From positions 1 through 37,123 of the forward strand of contig NZ_LMWH01000264.1 of the NCBI RefSeq assembly GCF_001507435.1: a DNA stretch of 37,123 nucleotides. The letters run 5' to 3'. This DNA is from Streptomyces sp. NRRL F-5122. GTDB taxonomy: Bacteria > Actinomycetota > Actinomycetes > Streptomycetales > Streptomycetaceae. Within the stretch, counting starts at the first letter, position 1, and each line of letters opens with the position of its first letter. This document shows, piece by piece, positions 1 to 8,547 of this stretch. A program made the translations under genes and the position numbers. Below the pieces are notes generated by a model. That model ran no database searches. It had not been told where the DNA came from and was given only the letters and a program-made list of their open reading frames with translations.

Positions 1-2
1 GC

Positions 3-86
3 CGCTACGAACGCAAATCCGAGCACTTCCTGGCCTTCACCAGCATCGCCTGCACCCTCATCTGCTACCGCAGACTCACCAAATGA
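3..86 (+). pseudogene. C-terminal end of an IS5-type transposase (cut by window edge)
   Basis: An open frame enters from the left edge and gives 27 residues ending in CTLICYRRLTK before a TGA. The pattern RYERKSEHFLAF followed by a hydrophobic stretch resembles the end of DDE transposases of the IS5 group. The stop lies inside a 26-bp terminal repeat (71-96), so only the last part of an insertion sequence is present. The rest of the gene lies outside the window and may be intact there. Confidence 0.6.
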
Positions 87-96
87 GATGACGTCT
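71..96. repeat. Right terminal inverted repeat of the left-end IS
   Basis: These 26 bases are the exact reverse complement of 37031-37056 at the other end of the window. The match stops abruptly on the inner side of both copies, as expected for the two terminal repeats of one IS type. The repeat contains the transposase stop codon and ends at the first base of the stop codon of the neighbouring regulator. Confidence 0.75.
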
Positions 97-1133
97 TAGA
101 TCCAGCCGCGTGCTGTCGCTTCTGCGCCTGCCTGGAAGCGGGTGTCGGCGCCGAGGCGGGTCATCAGTGCGGCGACCTTCCGACTGGCGGTGCGGGGGCT
201 CCAGCCCAGCTGGCGTGCAATGGTCTGATCCTTGAGCCCTGCTTTGAGCATGGACAGCAGAAGAACCTCTTCCCGGCTGGGGCCGTCGTCGAGCGAAGGG
301 GTGGCCGGACGGATCGGTTTGGCGCGGGCCCAGTACGCCTCGAAGAGCTCGATGAGCGCGTCCAGAAGTCCTGAGGGGCGCACGACGGCGAGGCCGTCGT
401 AACCGCCACCGATCAACGGGACGAGGGCGACCTTCCGGTCGATGATATGGAGCTTGAACGGGAGCTTCGCCAGCAACCGTGCCTTCTCGCCGAGTTCGGT
501 CAGTTCAAGGACGGTGTCGAACCTCCCGGGACGCTCCATCGCTTCGGGGCAGTAGACGGAGCGCACCTCTATACCGCGCCGTAGCCACTCCGCGGTTTGG
601 GCCTTCTCCTCTTCGTTACTGTGAGGGGCGCCGTCGACCCGTTCGACGTAGGGAGGTTTGTCAAGAACCCACAGATGCGTGCTGATCGTTCGCCTGAGCT
701 CGTCCATGCGTTCCATGACGATGTCCTGTCCGCTGAGTACCTCGACGAGGTTGCCTGGGTTGTTGCGCAGTCGCCCGGCGCGGTACTCCTGTCTGAGGTC
801 CTCCACTGCCGTGCGCACCTTGTCGAAGGCGGACTCGGCCTCCAGCCGACGTCTGTTCAGCAGTGCTGTCAACGCCTCCTCGGGCCGCACGGGTTGGTAA
901 CGGGCCCGGGTCGTGCCCCGCACCAGGCCGAGTTCGGCGAGCCGGGCGAGCGTACGGCGTGCACCGCCTGGTGAGACGGCGGCCCGCCCGGCCGTTTCCT
1001 GTGCCGTCATCTCGCCGTGTGCGAGTAGGGCGCGATATATCCGCTCGTCGAAGTCGCTAATCCCCAGAGCGCCCAGCACGGCCTCACTCCTCGTCCTTAG
1101 GTTTTTGCTAGAAGGAGACCGCAGACGGCACAT
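96..1133 (-). CDS. TrmB/LuxR-type helix-turn-helix transcriptional regulator
   Basis: Predicted DNA-binding regulator of about 345 residues. The N-terminal third (ISDFDERIYRALLAHGEMTA, then a winged-helix pattern) resembles TrmB-like domains. The middle resembles the phospholipase-D-like effector part of TrmB proteins. The last 60 residues (SREEVLLLSMLKAGLKDQTI, then ARQLGWSPRTASRKV) form a LuxR-type HTH. The ATG at 1133 is preferred over the one at 1151 because GAGGA lies seven bases upstream of it. The gene is divergent from the subtilase at 1345, so it may control that protease; this is inferred from position only. An IS end abuts its stop codon, but the C-terminus looks natural for the family and the protein appears complete. 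Confidence 0.8.
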   Translation of the reverse strand: MCRLRSPSSKNLRTRSEAVLGALGISDFDERIYRALLAHGEMTAQETAGRAAVSPGGARRTLARLAELGLVRGTTRARYQPVRPEEALTALLNRRRLEAESAFDKVRTAVEDLRQEYRAGRLRNNPGNLVEVLSGQDIVMERMDELRRTISTHLWVLDKPPYVERVDGAPHSNEEEKAQTAEWLRRGIEVRSVYCPEAMERPGRFDTVLELTELGEKARLLAKLPFKLHIIDRKVALVPLIGGGYDGLAVVRPSGLLDALIELFEAYWARAKPIRPATPSLDDGPSREEVLLLSMLKAGLKDQTIARQLGWSPRTASRKVAALMTRLGADTRFQAGAEATARGWI

Positions 1134-1344
1134 CGTGGCGTCCTCGGCCATTGGCTAGAGGACGCCACCCGTGCCTCTGGACGACACCCCGTGGCACATC
1201 GTTCACTTCATTGTCGCGAACACATTGAGTTCGAGGCGTCAGCTTCGCTCCCCGAGTGCGTCCCGCTCCTGTGCTCGCGCTTCCCCGCCGTACGGGCCGG
1301 AACAGCACAAGCTCTGGCCCCTCCCCCTCTTGGAGGACCCCGAG

Positions 1345-4344
1345 TTGGCCCCCACGACACGCGGCAGATCCGCAGTACTCGCGGCGATCTCCCTCGTCGC
1401 CGCAACCACCCTGTCCGCGACCATGCAGTCGGCCGCGGCCGCCGCGGCTCCTGTTCCCGTCCCGACCAAGTCCAACATGGCGGCCGGCCGATACCTCGTC
1501 ACTCTTGCCGACCAACCCATCGTGGCCTATCAGGGCGGTGTTGACGGCATTGCCGCCACCGCGCCGATCAAGGGCGCAAAAGTGAACGTAGGCGGGGCCA
1601 ATGCGCGGCGCTACCGCGACCACTTGACTCGGAAGCAGAACGGTGTCGCGGCCACTGTCGGCGCCAAGGTCAAGGACCGCTACGCCGTCGCCACGAACGG
1701 TTTCACCGCCACCCTGTCCGCCGCTCAGGCGATCGAGCTGACCCGTGAGCCCGGAGTCGTGTCGGTCACCCCGGACACGTGGAACAAGACCAATAATGAC
1801 ACGAACTCCACCGATTTCCTCGGTCTTTCCGGGAAGCACGGCCTGTGGGCGTCGCTCGGCGGCACCGCGAACGCAGGCAAGGGCGTGGTGATCGGCGACA
1901 TCGACACTGGAATCTGGCCAGAGAGCCCCTCGTTTGCCGCCTCGCCGCTGAGCACCACCGTCCCGAAGACGAAGGACCCGTACCGCCCCTACCTGCAGGG
2001 CACCACGACCGTGATGCACAAGGCCGACGGCAGCACATTCACCGGAACCTGTCAGACAGGCGAGCAGTTCACTGCAAGCGCCTGCAACAGCAAGGTGATC
2101 AGTGCCCGATACTTTGGCGACGGATGGACGTCGATCGTCCCGCCGGAGCGCCGAGCCGACTACATATCCCCACGAGACGGCGAAGGCCACGGCTCACACA
2201 CCGCTTCAACAACCGCTGGAAAGGCCGGCGTCGACGTCATCGTGGGTAACCGGGACTTCGGCAAAATCTCCGGCGTCGCGCCAGGTGCGGCCATCGCCGT
2301 CTACAAGGCATTCTGGACGGGCAAGTCCGCCAACGACTCCGGGGCCCTGACCTCTGACATCGTTGCCGCTGTCGACCAGGCGGTTGCCGACGGCGTGGAC
2401 GTGCTCAACTACTCAGCGGGGTCGATCTTCGAGACCGGCCCCGACAGTCCGGTTCAGGCGGCCTTCCGAACAGCGGCCGCCGCAGGCATCTTCGTCTCCA
2501 CAGCCGCCGGCAACTCCGGCCCGGACCCATCCAGTCTCGACAACGTCGCACCCTGGACGACGACGGTGGCCGCCAGCACCATCCAGCCGTACGAGGCTAC
2601 GGTGCAACTCGGCAATGGCCGCAGCTTCGTCGGCTCCAGCACCACGGTCGAGGCCACGGTGGGCCCGAAGCCCCTGGTGCTCGCCGAGAACGTGAGAAAC
2701 GCGAACGCCGCCATCTCCGACGCACAGCTGTGCATGGACAACTCCCTGGACCCGGCGAAGGTGACGGGAACAATCGTTGTCTGCGACCGCGGGGTCAACC
2801 CTCGGGTTGCCAAGTCCGCCGAGGTCGCCCGAGCCGGCGGCGTGGGCATGGTGTTGGTCAACACCTCCGACCTGGAGACCGACGCCGATCTGCACACCAT
2901 TCCGACCGTGCACCTGAACGTCCCAGACACCGCGGCCATACACTCGTACGCCGCAACGCAGGGAGCCACGGCCAGCCTGGTCCCGGGTGGCACGACAGGC
3001 CAGCCCTACCCGCAGATCGCACCGTTCTCCTCACGCGGCCCCTCCGTGACGAACAAGGGCGACCTGCTCAAGCCCGACATCGCCGCTCCGGGCGTCGGCA
3101 TCCTCGCCGCCATAGCGCCCCCTTCCAACTCCGGCCACGCCTTCGACTTCCTCAGCGGTACCTCGATGGCGACGCCGCACATCTCAGGCCTTGCCGCGCT
3201 GTACCTCGCGCAGCACCCCGCCTGGTCGCCTATGGCGGTCAAGTCCGCGATGATGACCACCGCGGTGGACACCAAGACCGCATCGGGCGCCGACAACACG
3301 GACGTGTACGCGCAAGGGGCCGGTGAGGTGAGCCCCTCCGACATGCTCAACCCCGGCCTGGTCTACGACTCATCGGAGCAGGACTGGCTGGCCTACCTGG
3401 AGGGCCTGGGCGTCGACACCAAAACCGGCGTGAAGGCCGTCGACCCGAGCGATCTCAACTACCCGTCCATATCGGTCGGCCAGCTGGTCGGGTCGCAGAC
3501 CATCACCCGCGAGGTCACCGCGACGGCCCCCGGCACCTACCGCGCCACCGTCGACGTGCCGGGAATGAAGGCCACGGTCCGACCGTCCACTCTGACCTTC
3601 AACAAGGCCGGGAAGACAGCGAAGTTCACCATCACCTTCACGCAGACCACTGCGCCCTCGGGCGAGTTGACCACGGGCTCGCTGGTATGGACGCACGCGC
3701 GTACTGAGGTGCGGAGCCCCATTGCCATTACTCCATGGAGCGTGGTCGCACCGAACGCAGTGAGCGGTCCCGCCGGCAGCGGCAGCACGACCTTCTCCGT
3801 CACGCCGGGCACCGCCGACTTTGCGCCCCAGGCGATCGGTCCTATCGTCGGCCCTTCGGCCAAGGGATCCGTGTCCTTCCCGGACAACAGCGAGCAGGAC
3901 TTCGCGTTCGCCGTCCCAGAGGGCACCAGGGCCGGGCAGTTCTTTGTGACGCCGGACAGCCCCGACGCCAAGCTGACCTTGCTGATCGCCTACAACCCGG
4001 GTGACGGCCAGCAACTGGTTTTGGTCGGCGACATCGCCCTCGACCAGAAGCGGCCGCTGGTCAGCCTGAACACCCTCAAGCCGGGCAACTATGTCGCCAT
4101 CGTGGTCACACTCGGGAACGCGCCGGGCACCACGAGCACGCCCTTCACCTTCCAGCCAAACCTGGTCACTCCGGGGGGCCCGACCGCACCCGGCACCTTC
4201 ACGGTTTCCCCGGTCCATTCGCCGACCACCCCGGGCGTCCCAGTCACGCTCACCGCCTCGTGGACGGGCGTACCTGGTGACAAGCCCGCCACCGGCTATG
4301 TCGCCTACCCGAACGGCGCCGGGACGCTGGTCACCATCGGTTGA
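1345..4344 (+). CDS. Secreted S8 family serine peptidase (subtilase) with PA domain
   Basis: Exported subtilisin-like protease of about 999 residues. A TTG at 1345 preceded by GGAGG (1332-1336) gives a classical start: a basic N-terminus (TTRGRS), a hydrophobic stretch and an Ala-rich cleavage region. A longer frame opens at 1171 but places about 58 non-signal-like residues in front. An inhibitor I9-like propeptide follows (YLVTL to VSVTPDT). The catalytic triad is intact: Asp187 (DIDTG), His282 (GHGSHTA) and Ser607 (GTSMATPH). A protease-associated domain is inserted between His and Ser. A fibronectin-type domain follows the catalytic unit (SISVGQLVGSQTITREV), then a long beta-rich tail. It probably degrades extracellular protein or peptides. 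A strong hairpin terminator follows. Confidence 0.93.
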   Translation: MAPTTRGRSAVLAAISLVAATTLSATMQSAAAAAAPVPVPTKSNMAAGRYLVTLADQPIVAYQGGVDGIAATAPIKGAKVNVGGANARRYRDHLTRKQNGVAATVGAKVKDRYAVATNGFTATLSAAQAIELTREPGVVSVTPDTWNKTNNDTNSTDFLGLSGKHGLWASLGGTANAGKGVVIGDIDTGIWPESPSFAASPLSTTVPKTKDPYRPYLQGTTTVMHKADGSTFTGTCQTGEQFTASACNSKVISARYFGDGWTSIVPPERRADYISPRDGEGHGSHTASTTAGKAGVDVIVGNRDFGKISGVAPGAAIAVYKAFWTGKSANDSGALTSDIVAAVDQAVADGVDVLNYSAGSIFETGPDSPVQAAFRTAAAAGIFVSTAAGNSGPDPSSLDNVAPWTTTVAASTIQPYEATVQLGNGRSFVGSSTTVEATVGPKPLVLAENVRNANAAISDAQLCMDNSLDPAKVTGTIVVCDRGVNPRVAKSAEVARAGGVGMVLVNTSDLETDADLHTIPTVHLNVPDTAAIHSYAATQGATASLVPGGTTGQPYPQIAPFSSRGPSVTNKGDLLKPDIAAPGVGILAAIAPPSNSGHAFDFLSGTSMATPHISGLAALYLAQHPAWSPMAVKSAMMTTAVDTKTASGADNTDVYAQGAGEVSPSDMLNPGLVYDSSEQDWLAYLEGLGVDTKTGVKAVDPSDLNYPSISVGQLVGSQTITREVTATAPGTYRATVDVPGMKATVRPSTLTFNKAGKTAKFTITFTQTTAPSGELTTGSLVWTHARTEVRSPIAITPWSVVAPNAVSGPAGSGSTTFSVTPGTADFAPQAIGPIVGPSAKGSVSFPDNSEQDFAFAVPEGTRAGQFFVTPDSPDAKLTLLIAYNPGDGQQLVLVGDIALDQKRPLVSLNTLKPGNYVAIVVTLGNAPGTTSTPFTFQPNLVTPGGPTAPGTFTVSPVHSPTTPGVPVTLTASWTGVPGDKPATGYVAYPNGAGTLVTIG

Positions 4345-4371
4345 CCTACAGTCCAATGCCTTCCTGAGCCG

Positions 4372-4409
4372 CCCCGGGCCGGGGGTGCACCGACCCTCCC
4401 GGCCCGGGG
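4372..4409 (+). terminator. GC-rich hairpin terminator after the subtilase gene
   Basis: A perfect 12-bp inverted repeat (CCCCGGGCCGGG with CCCGGCCCGGGG) with a 14-base loop starts 28 bases after the stop codon. It has no U-tract, which is usual for actinobacterial terminators. Confidence 0.8.
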
Positions 4410-4657
4410 TCCAGTACGCCATGCGGCCTCGTCATTGACTTCGCCCTCAGATCATGACGTCTCCTGGGGGCCAGTCCGTCCATGTCTATGTGGCCTGGTC
4501 AGGACGTCTGCTTCGAGTTTGTGCAGCTTCGGGTGTTCGTCGGGCAACCGGCACGGTTGCCGCTCGGCTGTCGTGTCGAGTGGGCGCTCTCCGTTCGTGG
4601 GCTTGCCGGCACGGTGAGGCCCTGGGTGGTGGCTGCAGTTCGGATGCGTCGAGAGCC

Positions 4658-4690
4658 GGGCTACTTAGTCGGAAAAGGACCTTGTGGTCC
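4658..4690. promoter_or_regulatory. Two tandem palindromic operators upstream of the TetR gene
   Basis: GGACC-TTGT-GGTCC at 4677-4690 is a perfect palindrome. At 4658-4671 lies GGGCTACTTAGTCG, which matches the perfect site GGACTACTTAGTCC (16553-16566) at 12 of 14 positions. The two sites begin 19 bases apart, about two helical turns, 43-75 bases before the predicted TetR start. This is the usual geometry of an autorepressor operator. Confidence 0.65.
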
Positions 4691-4732
4691 ACTCTGAATC
4701 CTGCTAGCCTTTGCGCAGGTAATCTGGCCGAT

Positions 4733-5404
4733 GTGGCGGAACAGGCGAGCGACAACAATGGCTCCCGGCTGACTGAGCGCGGACGGGCGACTCGAGAGCG
4801 CATTTTGAGGGCCGCCGCCGACATGATGTACGTCAAGGGCGTGTCTTCGACGACTCTCGACGAGGTCAGAGCGGCCAGCGGAACGAGTAAATCCCAGCTC
4901 TACCGTCACTACCCCGACAAGGATGCGTTGGTGCGGGACGTGGTCGCGTTGCAGGCAGCAGAATTGCTCGAACGCCAGCACCAGCTACTGCGGCGGCTCA
5001 ACTCCCTCCGCGGGCTGGAGCGCTGGCGTGACGCCGTGGTCGAACACAACGCGCTCCGAAATGGCGCGTACGGATGCCCGCTCGGATCCCTTGCAAGCGA
5101 GCTGACCGATCAGGACGAAGAGGTCCGCAAGGCGATCGCGCGGTACTTCGATACCTGGGAAGGGATGCTCGCAGCTGGGCTCGTGCGGATGAAGGACTCA
5201 GGGGTCCTCCGTGCCGACGCCAACGCCGGAGAGCTTGCCACCGGCCTCATGGCCGCCCTTCAGGGCGGGTACCTCCTTGCGCAGACGGCTCGAGACGTCA
5301 AACCCATGAGAATCGCCCTCGACATGGCGATCGGCCAAGTCAAGGCCTATGCCCTGCCCGCTGAAGGCGGCAGTCCGTCTGAAGAGGGCACCGGAGGGCG
5401 CTGA
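4733..5404 (+). CDS. TetR/AcrR family transcriptional repressor
   Basis: Repressor of about 223 residues. The HTH is clear at residues 20-62 (RERILRAAADMMYVKGV, then TSKSQLYRHYPDKDAL). The helical C-terminal part (YGCPLGSLASEL; GELATGLMAALQGGYLLAQT) resembles the ligand-binding domain of LmrA/YxaF-type TetR proteins, which sense small hydrophobic compounds. The GTG at 4733 is chosen because coding similarity begins there; the open frame runs back to 4454 without family-like sequence. Palindromes GGACC-N4-GGTCC lie both upstream (4677-4690) and downstream (5628-5641), so autoregulation and a former downstream target are likely. Related sites precede the orphan pstB and a GNAT gene. The ligand cannot be told from sequence. 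Confidence 0.88.
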   Translation: MAEQASDNNGSRLTERGRATRERILRAAADMMYVKGVSSTTLDEVRAASGTSKSQLYRHYPDKDALVRDVVALQAAELLERQHQLLRRLNSLRGLERWRDAVVEHNALRNGAYGCPLGSLASELTDQDEEVRKAIARYFDTWEGMLAAGLVRMKDSGVLRADANAGELATGLMAALQGGYLLAQTARDVKPMRIALDMAIGQVKAYALPAEGGSPSEEGTGGR

Positions 5405-5627
5405 AGCCGTCCGGGAAGCAATGCATCGAGTAGCCCGTGCGCGGCGTCCTAGAGGAGTGCGTCGCGACCTCTCCTTGCCTGCTGGGCCTTGCTGTCCTCG
5501 ACAGGCGACTGAGGGTGCGATGGCAAGAAGACGCGTTCGTCCGTAAGCCCCTGTCAGTATGCAGCCCACTGCCTATGAACGCGGCAGCCCGCTGTCTAAC
5601 ATGCAGGTCGCGACTTCGATCAAGTAA

Positions 5628-5641
5628 GGACCATTTGGTCC
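5628..5641. promoter_or_regulatory. Palindromic TetR-type operator without a gene behind it
   Basis: GGACC-ATTT-GGTCC is a perfect palindrome with the same arms and spacing as the operator upstream of the TetR gene. No intact gene follows on either strand before msrA, so this looks like the operator of a target that has been deleted. Confidence 0.6.
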
Positions 5642-5701
5642 AGAAACTTGGCCGACCGACAGTGCTCTTTGGGAAAAATAGCGCTTTGTGGACGGTTAAG
5701 C

Positions 5702-5715
5702 TGTCAAAGTTGACA
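5702..5715. promoter_or_regulatory. Inverted repeat TGTCAA-AG-TTGACA
   Basis: A perfect 6-bp palindrome with a 2-base spacer lies 60 bases after the TetR-type operator, in an AT-richer stretch that could be an old promoter. TTGACA also matches a -35 element on its own. The binding protein is unknown. Confidence 0.35.
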
Positions 5716-6089
5716 CGAGGTCGAGGCAAGGGCTGGCCATCTGTGGCAGTGCGCCGCACTGGCTTCAGGGATGCTTAGGGCGGGTAGGCCTGGGAGCCTC
5801 TCGAAACTGGCGGGGTACGTAGGGACGAAGGCCCGCCGCCGGCCGGAGACTCCACGCGCCTTATGCCTACGGGTTTACACAGACTCTGGGGAGTGGAGTG
5901 ACAGCCCCGTACGCTTCGGCGACGGGGACCGTCTGCAGCACATCCAACCGGACGCTCTGGACCCGATCGCGAGGTGTGCGCCACCGGCGACCTGGCGTCC
6001 ACGGCGGACCTTCCGATCGAGGGCCTCATGAAGCGCGAACGCGTAGCTTTCTCCGTGCTCGGAAGACGTGCCCGGGCCGGCAACGCAGT
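5716..6089. other. No recognisable gene
   Basis: The open frames here are short, lack ribosome sites and show no family pattern. It is probably the remains of the gene once served by the operator at 5628, but I cannot identify it. Confidence 0.4.
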
Positions 6090-6209
6090 GACCTCGGCAA
6101 GCTGCATCTCGCCCGTGTCGAAGGGCAGCTCACCTGCGCAAGGGACAGAGGACGGTACGCCGGGGCCGCCCGAGCACTCTCTGCTCTGCTCGTCGAGCAC
6201 CCGTTTTGA
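6090..6209 (+). pseudogene. Possible remnant of a bacterial transcriptional activation (BTAD) domain
   Basis: The frame reads DLGKLHLARVEGQL, then RDRGRYAGAARALSALLVEHPF and a stop. This spacing of Leu, Glu, Arg/Gly-Arg and the ending VEHPF resembles the helical repeats of BTAD domains of SARP/AfsR regulators (typically ...D..L..GRH......L..LV.EHP). Just after the stop another frame continues with ERAHDRPADRR, as expected after a frameshift. The similarity is short and judged by eye, so the call is tentative. Confidence 0.3.
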
Positions 6210-6427
6210 GAGCGGGCTCACGATCGTCCTGCTGACCGTCGACGAGAGCCCTTAACCCCGAAGAGTGCGACGTCAGGTCCATCCCCACGCTCAACAAAGC
6301 CGTCGAGATCGGTGCAGCTCAGGACGGGCTGAATAGGACCAGTACGAGGTCCTGAACTGACCGGGCCTGAAGTTGCACACGCCAGCCGCCGCACCGGCGG
6401 CGATACCCTCCGGGAAGCCCAGACGGG

Positions 6428-6937
6428 TCAGGCCGGTGTTCGAGGCAGCTGCCAGCTTTTCCGGACGTACTGACTCATGGGCGCGTCCGGATGGCGCTGG
6501 AGATAGTTCTGATGTTCAGGTTCCGCCTCCCAGAACGTCCCGGACGGAACAACCTCCGTAACCAGCTTCCCCGGCCATAATCCAGACGCGTCGGTGTCCG
6601 TGATCACAGCGGCTGCGATGCGTCGCTGCACCTCGTCCAGGTAGAAGATGGCGGACCTGAAGGTCAAACCAATGTCGTCACCCTGACAGTTCAACGTGGT
6701 GGGGTCGTGGATTTGGAAGAAGAATTCCAGGATGCCGCGGTAGTCCGTCGAAGATGGATCGTAGGTGACCTCGACCGCTTCCGCATGGTTCCCGTGGTTT
6801 CGATACGTCGGCTCCACCACCTCTCCGCCGGTATAGCCGACACGGGTGGCCTCGACACCCGGAAACCCGTTGAACAGCTCCTGCATGCCCCAGAAGCATC
6901 CGCCTGCCAAGACAGCACGCTCTTTTGCCGGTAACAC
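6428..6937 (-). CDS. msrA: Peptide-methionine (S)-S-oxide reductase MsrA
   Basis: Repairs the S-epimer of methionine sulfoxide in proteins or free methionine, using thioredoxin-like reductants. The protein has about 169 residues from a GTG at 6937, preceded by AGAAGGG. It contains the active-site GGCFWG with nucleophile Cys14, VGYTGG, the HAEAVEV pattern, DPTTLN and the [13 protein letters not shown] region. The usual C-terminal segment with a resolving cysteine is replaced by [18 protein letters not shown], so recycling may differ; the only other cysteine is in [10 protein letters not shown] longer frame starting at 7009 adds 24 residues without a good ribosome site. It is not in an operon. 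MsrB is encoded at 22547-23014. Confidence 0.92.
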   Translation of the reverse strand: MLPAKERAVLAGGCFWGMQELFNGFPGVEATRVGYTGGEVVEPTYRNHGNHAEAVEVTYDPSSTDYRGILEFFFQIHDPTTLNCQGDDIGLTFRSAIFYLDEVQRRIAAAVITDTDASGLWPGKLVTEVVPSGTFWEAEPEHQNYLQRHPDAPMSQYVRKSWQLPRTPA

Positions 6938-7581
6938 GTTATTTTCACCCTTCTGTAAGGCCGGAATCGGCTGAGGCCGTCCGATGCCAGACCGGTTTCC
7001 GTCCGACAAGGCCTGTCTTTCCGCCCGATCGCGGCAGCTAGAGAGAGGCCTTGACTCTGTGGCGTCGAACCGCTGACTCGTCCACCGTTAGCTCCCTCGG
7101 CCACGAACTCCTTACCAGATGTCTTCATGTGCCAGTGCCGGGGGTGCCCTGTAAAACGCACCTAACCCGCCCTGGCTACGGCGCATTCCCTTGTTCCGAG
7201 TGCCGCCCCGGAGCAGCCCAGACATGGCCCGGAGCCCGTAGGTGCACACCACCGTCTCCGACCATTCTTCCGAGACAAACGCGTACGCGCGCTCATTCAG
7301 CAACGGCGCCCAGCTGTGCAACCGAGAAGTGAGACAACCCTGATAAGTGGAGAAACGAGCCCGAGCAGATGACGGTCGCGTCAAAATGGCGGGCCATCCC
7401 GACGCGAGTTTCTACGAGTTACGCTAACGACGACCAGGCCGCAGGCATGCTTGTCTACGAGACAGCCGGCTCGCAGTGCGCGCCCACCCATGCGACCCAT
7501 TGGGGAGGAACACCGCGGTCGGCTCAAGCTACTGATTCGTTTCTTTCTCAACAACCTCTCTGCCAAAGAGAGCGGTGATCA
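6938..7581. other. Intergenic stretch without recognisable genes
   Basis: About 640 bases between msrA and the next open frame. All frames are short or low-quality and match no family I know. The msrA promoter must lie near its right side (about 6940-7060 read leftward), but I see no convincing SigR-type GGAAT/GTT pair. Confidence 0.4.
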
Positions 7582-7773
7582 CTACGCGTGGTCGACCGGT
7601 CCATCGAGGAGAACTCGGGATACGAGCCGCCGATTGATCCCGCCCATAGGCAACTCGGGCAGGTCAGGGAGGTAGGAGCGCGGCAAGACGGCCCAAGGGA
7701 CTTCGTCGCTGTTCGGCTCCAGCTGGTGGCCGGCCGCCCAGGCGACTATGCCGGATAGACGCCTCGTCGACAT
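7582..7773 (-). CDS. Short hypothetical protein, possibly a C-terminal gene fragment
   Basis: The frame encodes about 63 residues (MSTRRLSGIVAWAAGHQLEP ... GGINRRLVSRVLLDGPVDHA). Composition is protein-like and balanced, but no ribosome site precedes the ATG and the reading frame stays open upstream to 7872. It may be the end of a truncated gene. No family recognised. Confidence 0.25.
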   Translation of the reverse strand: MSTRRLSGIVAWAAGHQLEPNSDEVPWAVLPRSYLPDLPELPMGGINRRLVSRVLLDGPVDHA

Positions 7774-7862
7774 CAGGTCGCTTAAATGGACTTGTTCTGC
7801 TGCGCCGTCGTCGAGGCACCAACACCGAGATGCCGCGGAACTCCGATGGTATGGAGGCCCTG

Positions 7863-8317
7863 ATGAGTTCACCAGACGATTTCCGGGCTTACGGCGGTCT
7901 GTGCTCCTTCAACTCCTGCACGCACACGAGAGTACGACATCGATGAGCTGGGGGAGGACGTCTTGGACCAGGGCTACTCACCCACCAATGACTCTCTCCC
8001 GGGCAACGACCCAGGCGTCACTGCGGGGGAGAGCGCGTCCCACGGGGACCTTGTGCATTGGCTCAAGCGCAAGGTGCTGGAAGCCGGTACACCGGACGAG
8101 GGAAGACCGGCGACGACACGATTGGTACGGACGGGGATCTCATCGACGACCAGGTTCGGCGCCAGCGCGTGGGAAGCTTCCCCGGCTGCGACACGGACTG
8201 TCCCGCCGAACGATACGACGACGACCACTGGGCGTGGGACGTCGGCCTCGACATCGGTGTCGCCTCCGCGAGAAGGCGGCTGTCCACGTGGTGCTTGGCA
8301 CCCAAGAGGACTTCTAA
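7863..8317 (+). pseudogene. DUF5709-family protein, multiply frameshifted
   Basis: DUF5709 proteins are small acidic actinobacterial proteins with the core pattern D(V/L)L(D/E)xGYSPP, then TDGELIDDQVG..RAGRL and DVGID.A.ASAEEAA.H. All three blocks occur here in order but in different frames. An ATG start (MSSPDDFRAYG) is at 7863. REYDIDELGEDVLDQGYSP, then GVTAGESASHGDLVHWL, is in frame 1 (about 7927-8115). GTDGDLIDDQVRRQRVGSFP, then WDVGLDIGVASA, is in frame 3. REKAAVHVVLGTQEDF is in frame 2 and ends at the stop at 8317. At least three indels are needed, so the gene is dead unless the assembly is wrong. Function of the family is unknown. Confidence 0.65.
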
Positions 8318-8323
8318 GTAACT

Positions 8324-8353
8324 GCCCGCCCCCTCAACAGGCCAGAGGCGGGC
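8324..8353. terminator. Hairpin GCCCGCC/GGCGGGC after the DUF5709 pseudogene
   Basis: A 7-bp GC-only stem with a 16-base loop begins six bases after the DUF5709 stop. Position and structure suit a transcription terminator. Confidence 0.5.
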
Positions 8354-8547
8354 TCGAGTCGAACCGCCCGCCCCAGAAAGCGGAGGGCATCCGGCCGCCC
8401 CAGCCTGACAGCAGTTGTTGGGCCACGCACGTCAAGGAGCTCCGGCAAGTGTTGAGGTCGAATCGGATCCGCCGCTGCACCCAGACAAACGAAGCGGCTG
8501 ACACCAGCCGTGGTCGGCCTGTTTGAGCGCGAAGAGAGGCAGCTACT

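Noticed and set aside
1108..2190. Long minus-strand frame opposite the regulator/subtilase start
   Set aside because: It is the antisense shadow of the subtilase gene; composition is Gly/Arg/Val rich with no family pattern or ribosome site.
3370..4422. 350-codon minus-strand frame opposite the subtilase 3' end
   Set aside because: It is a shadow of the strongly supported subtilase frame and covers its terminator hairpin.
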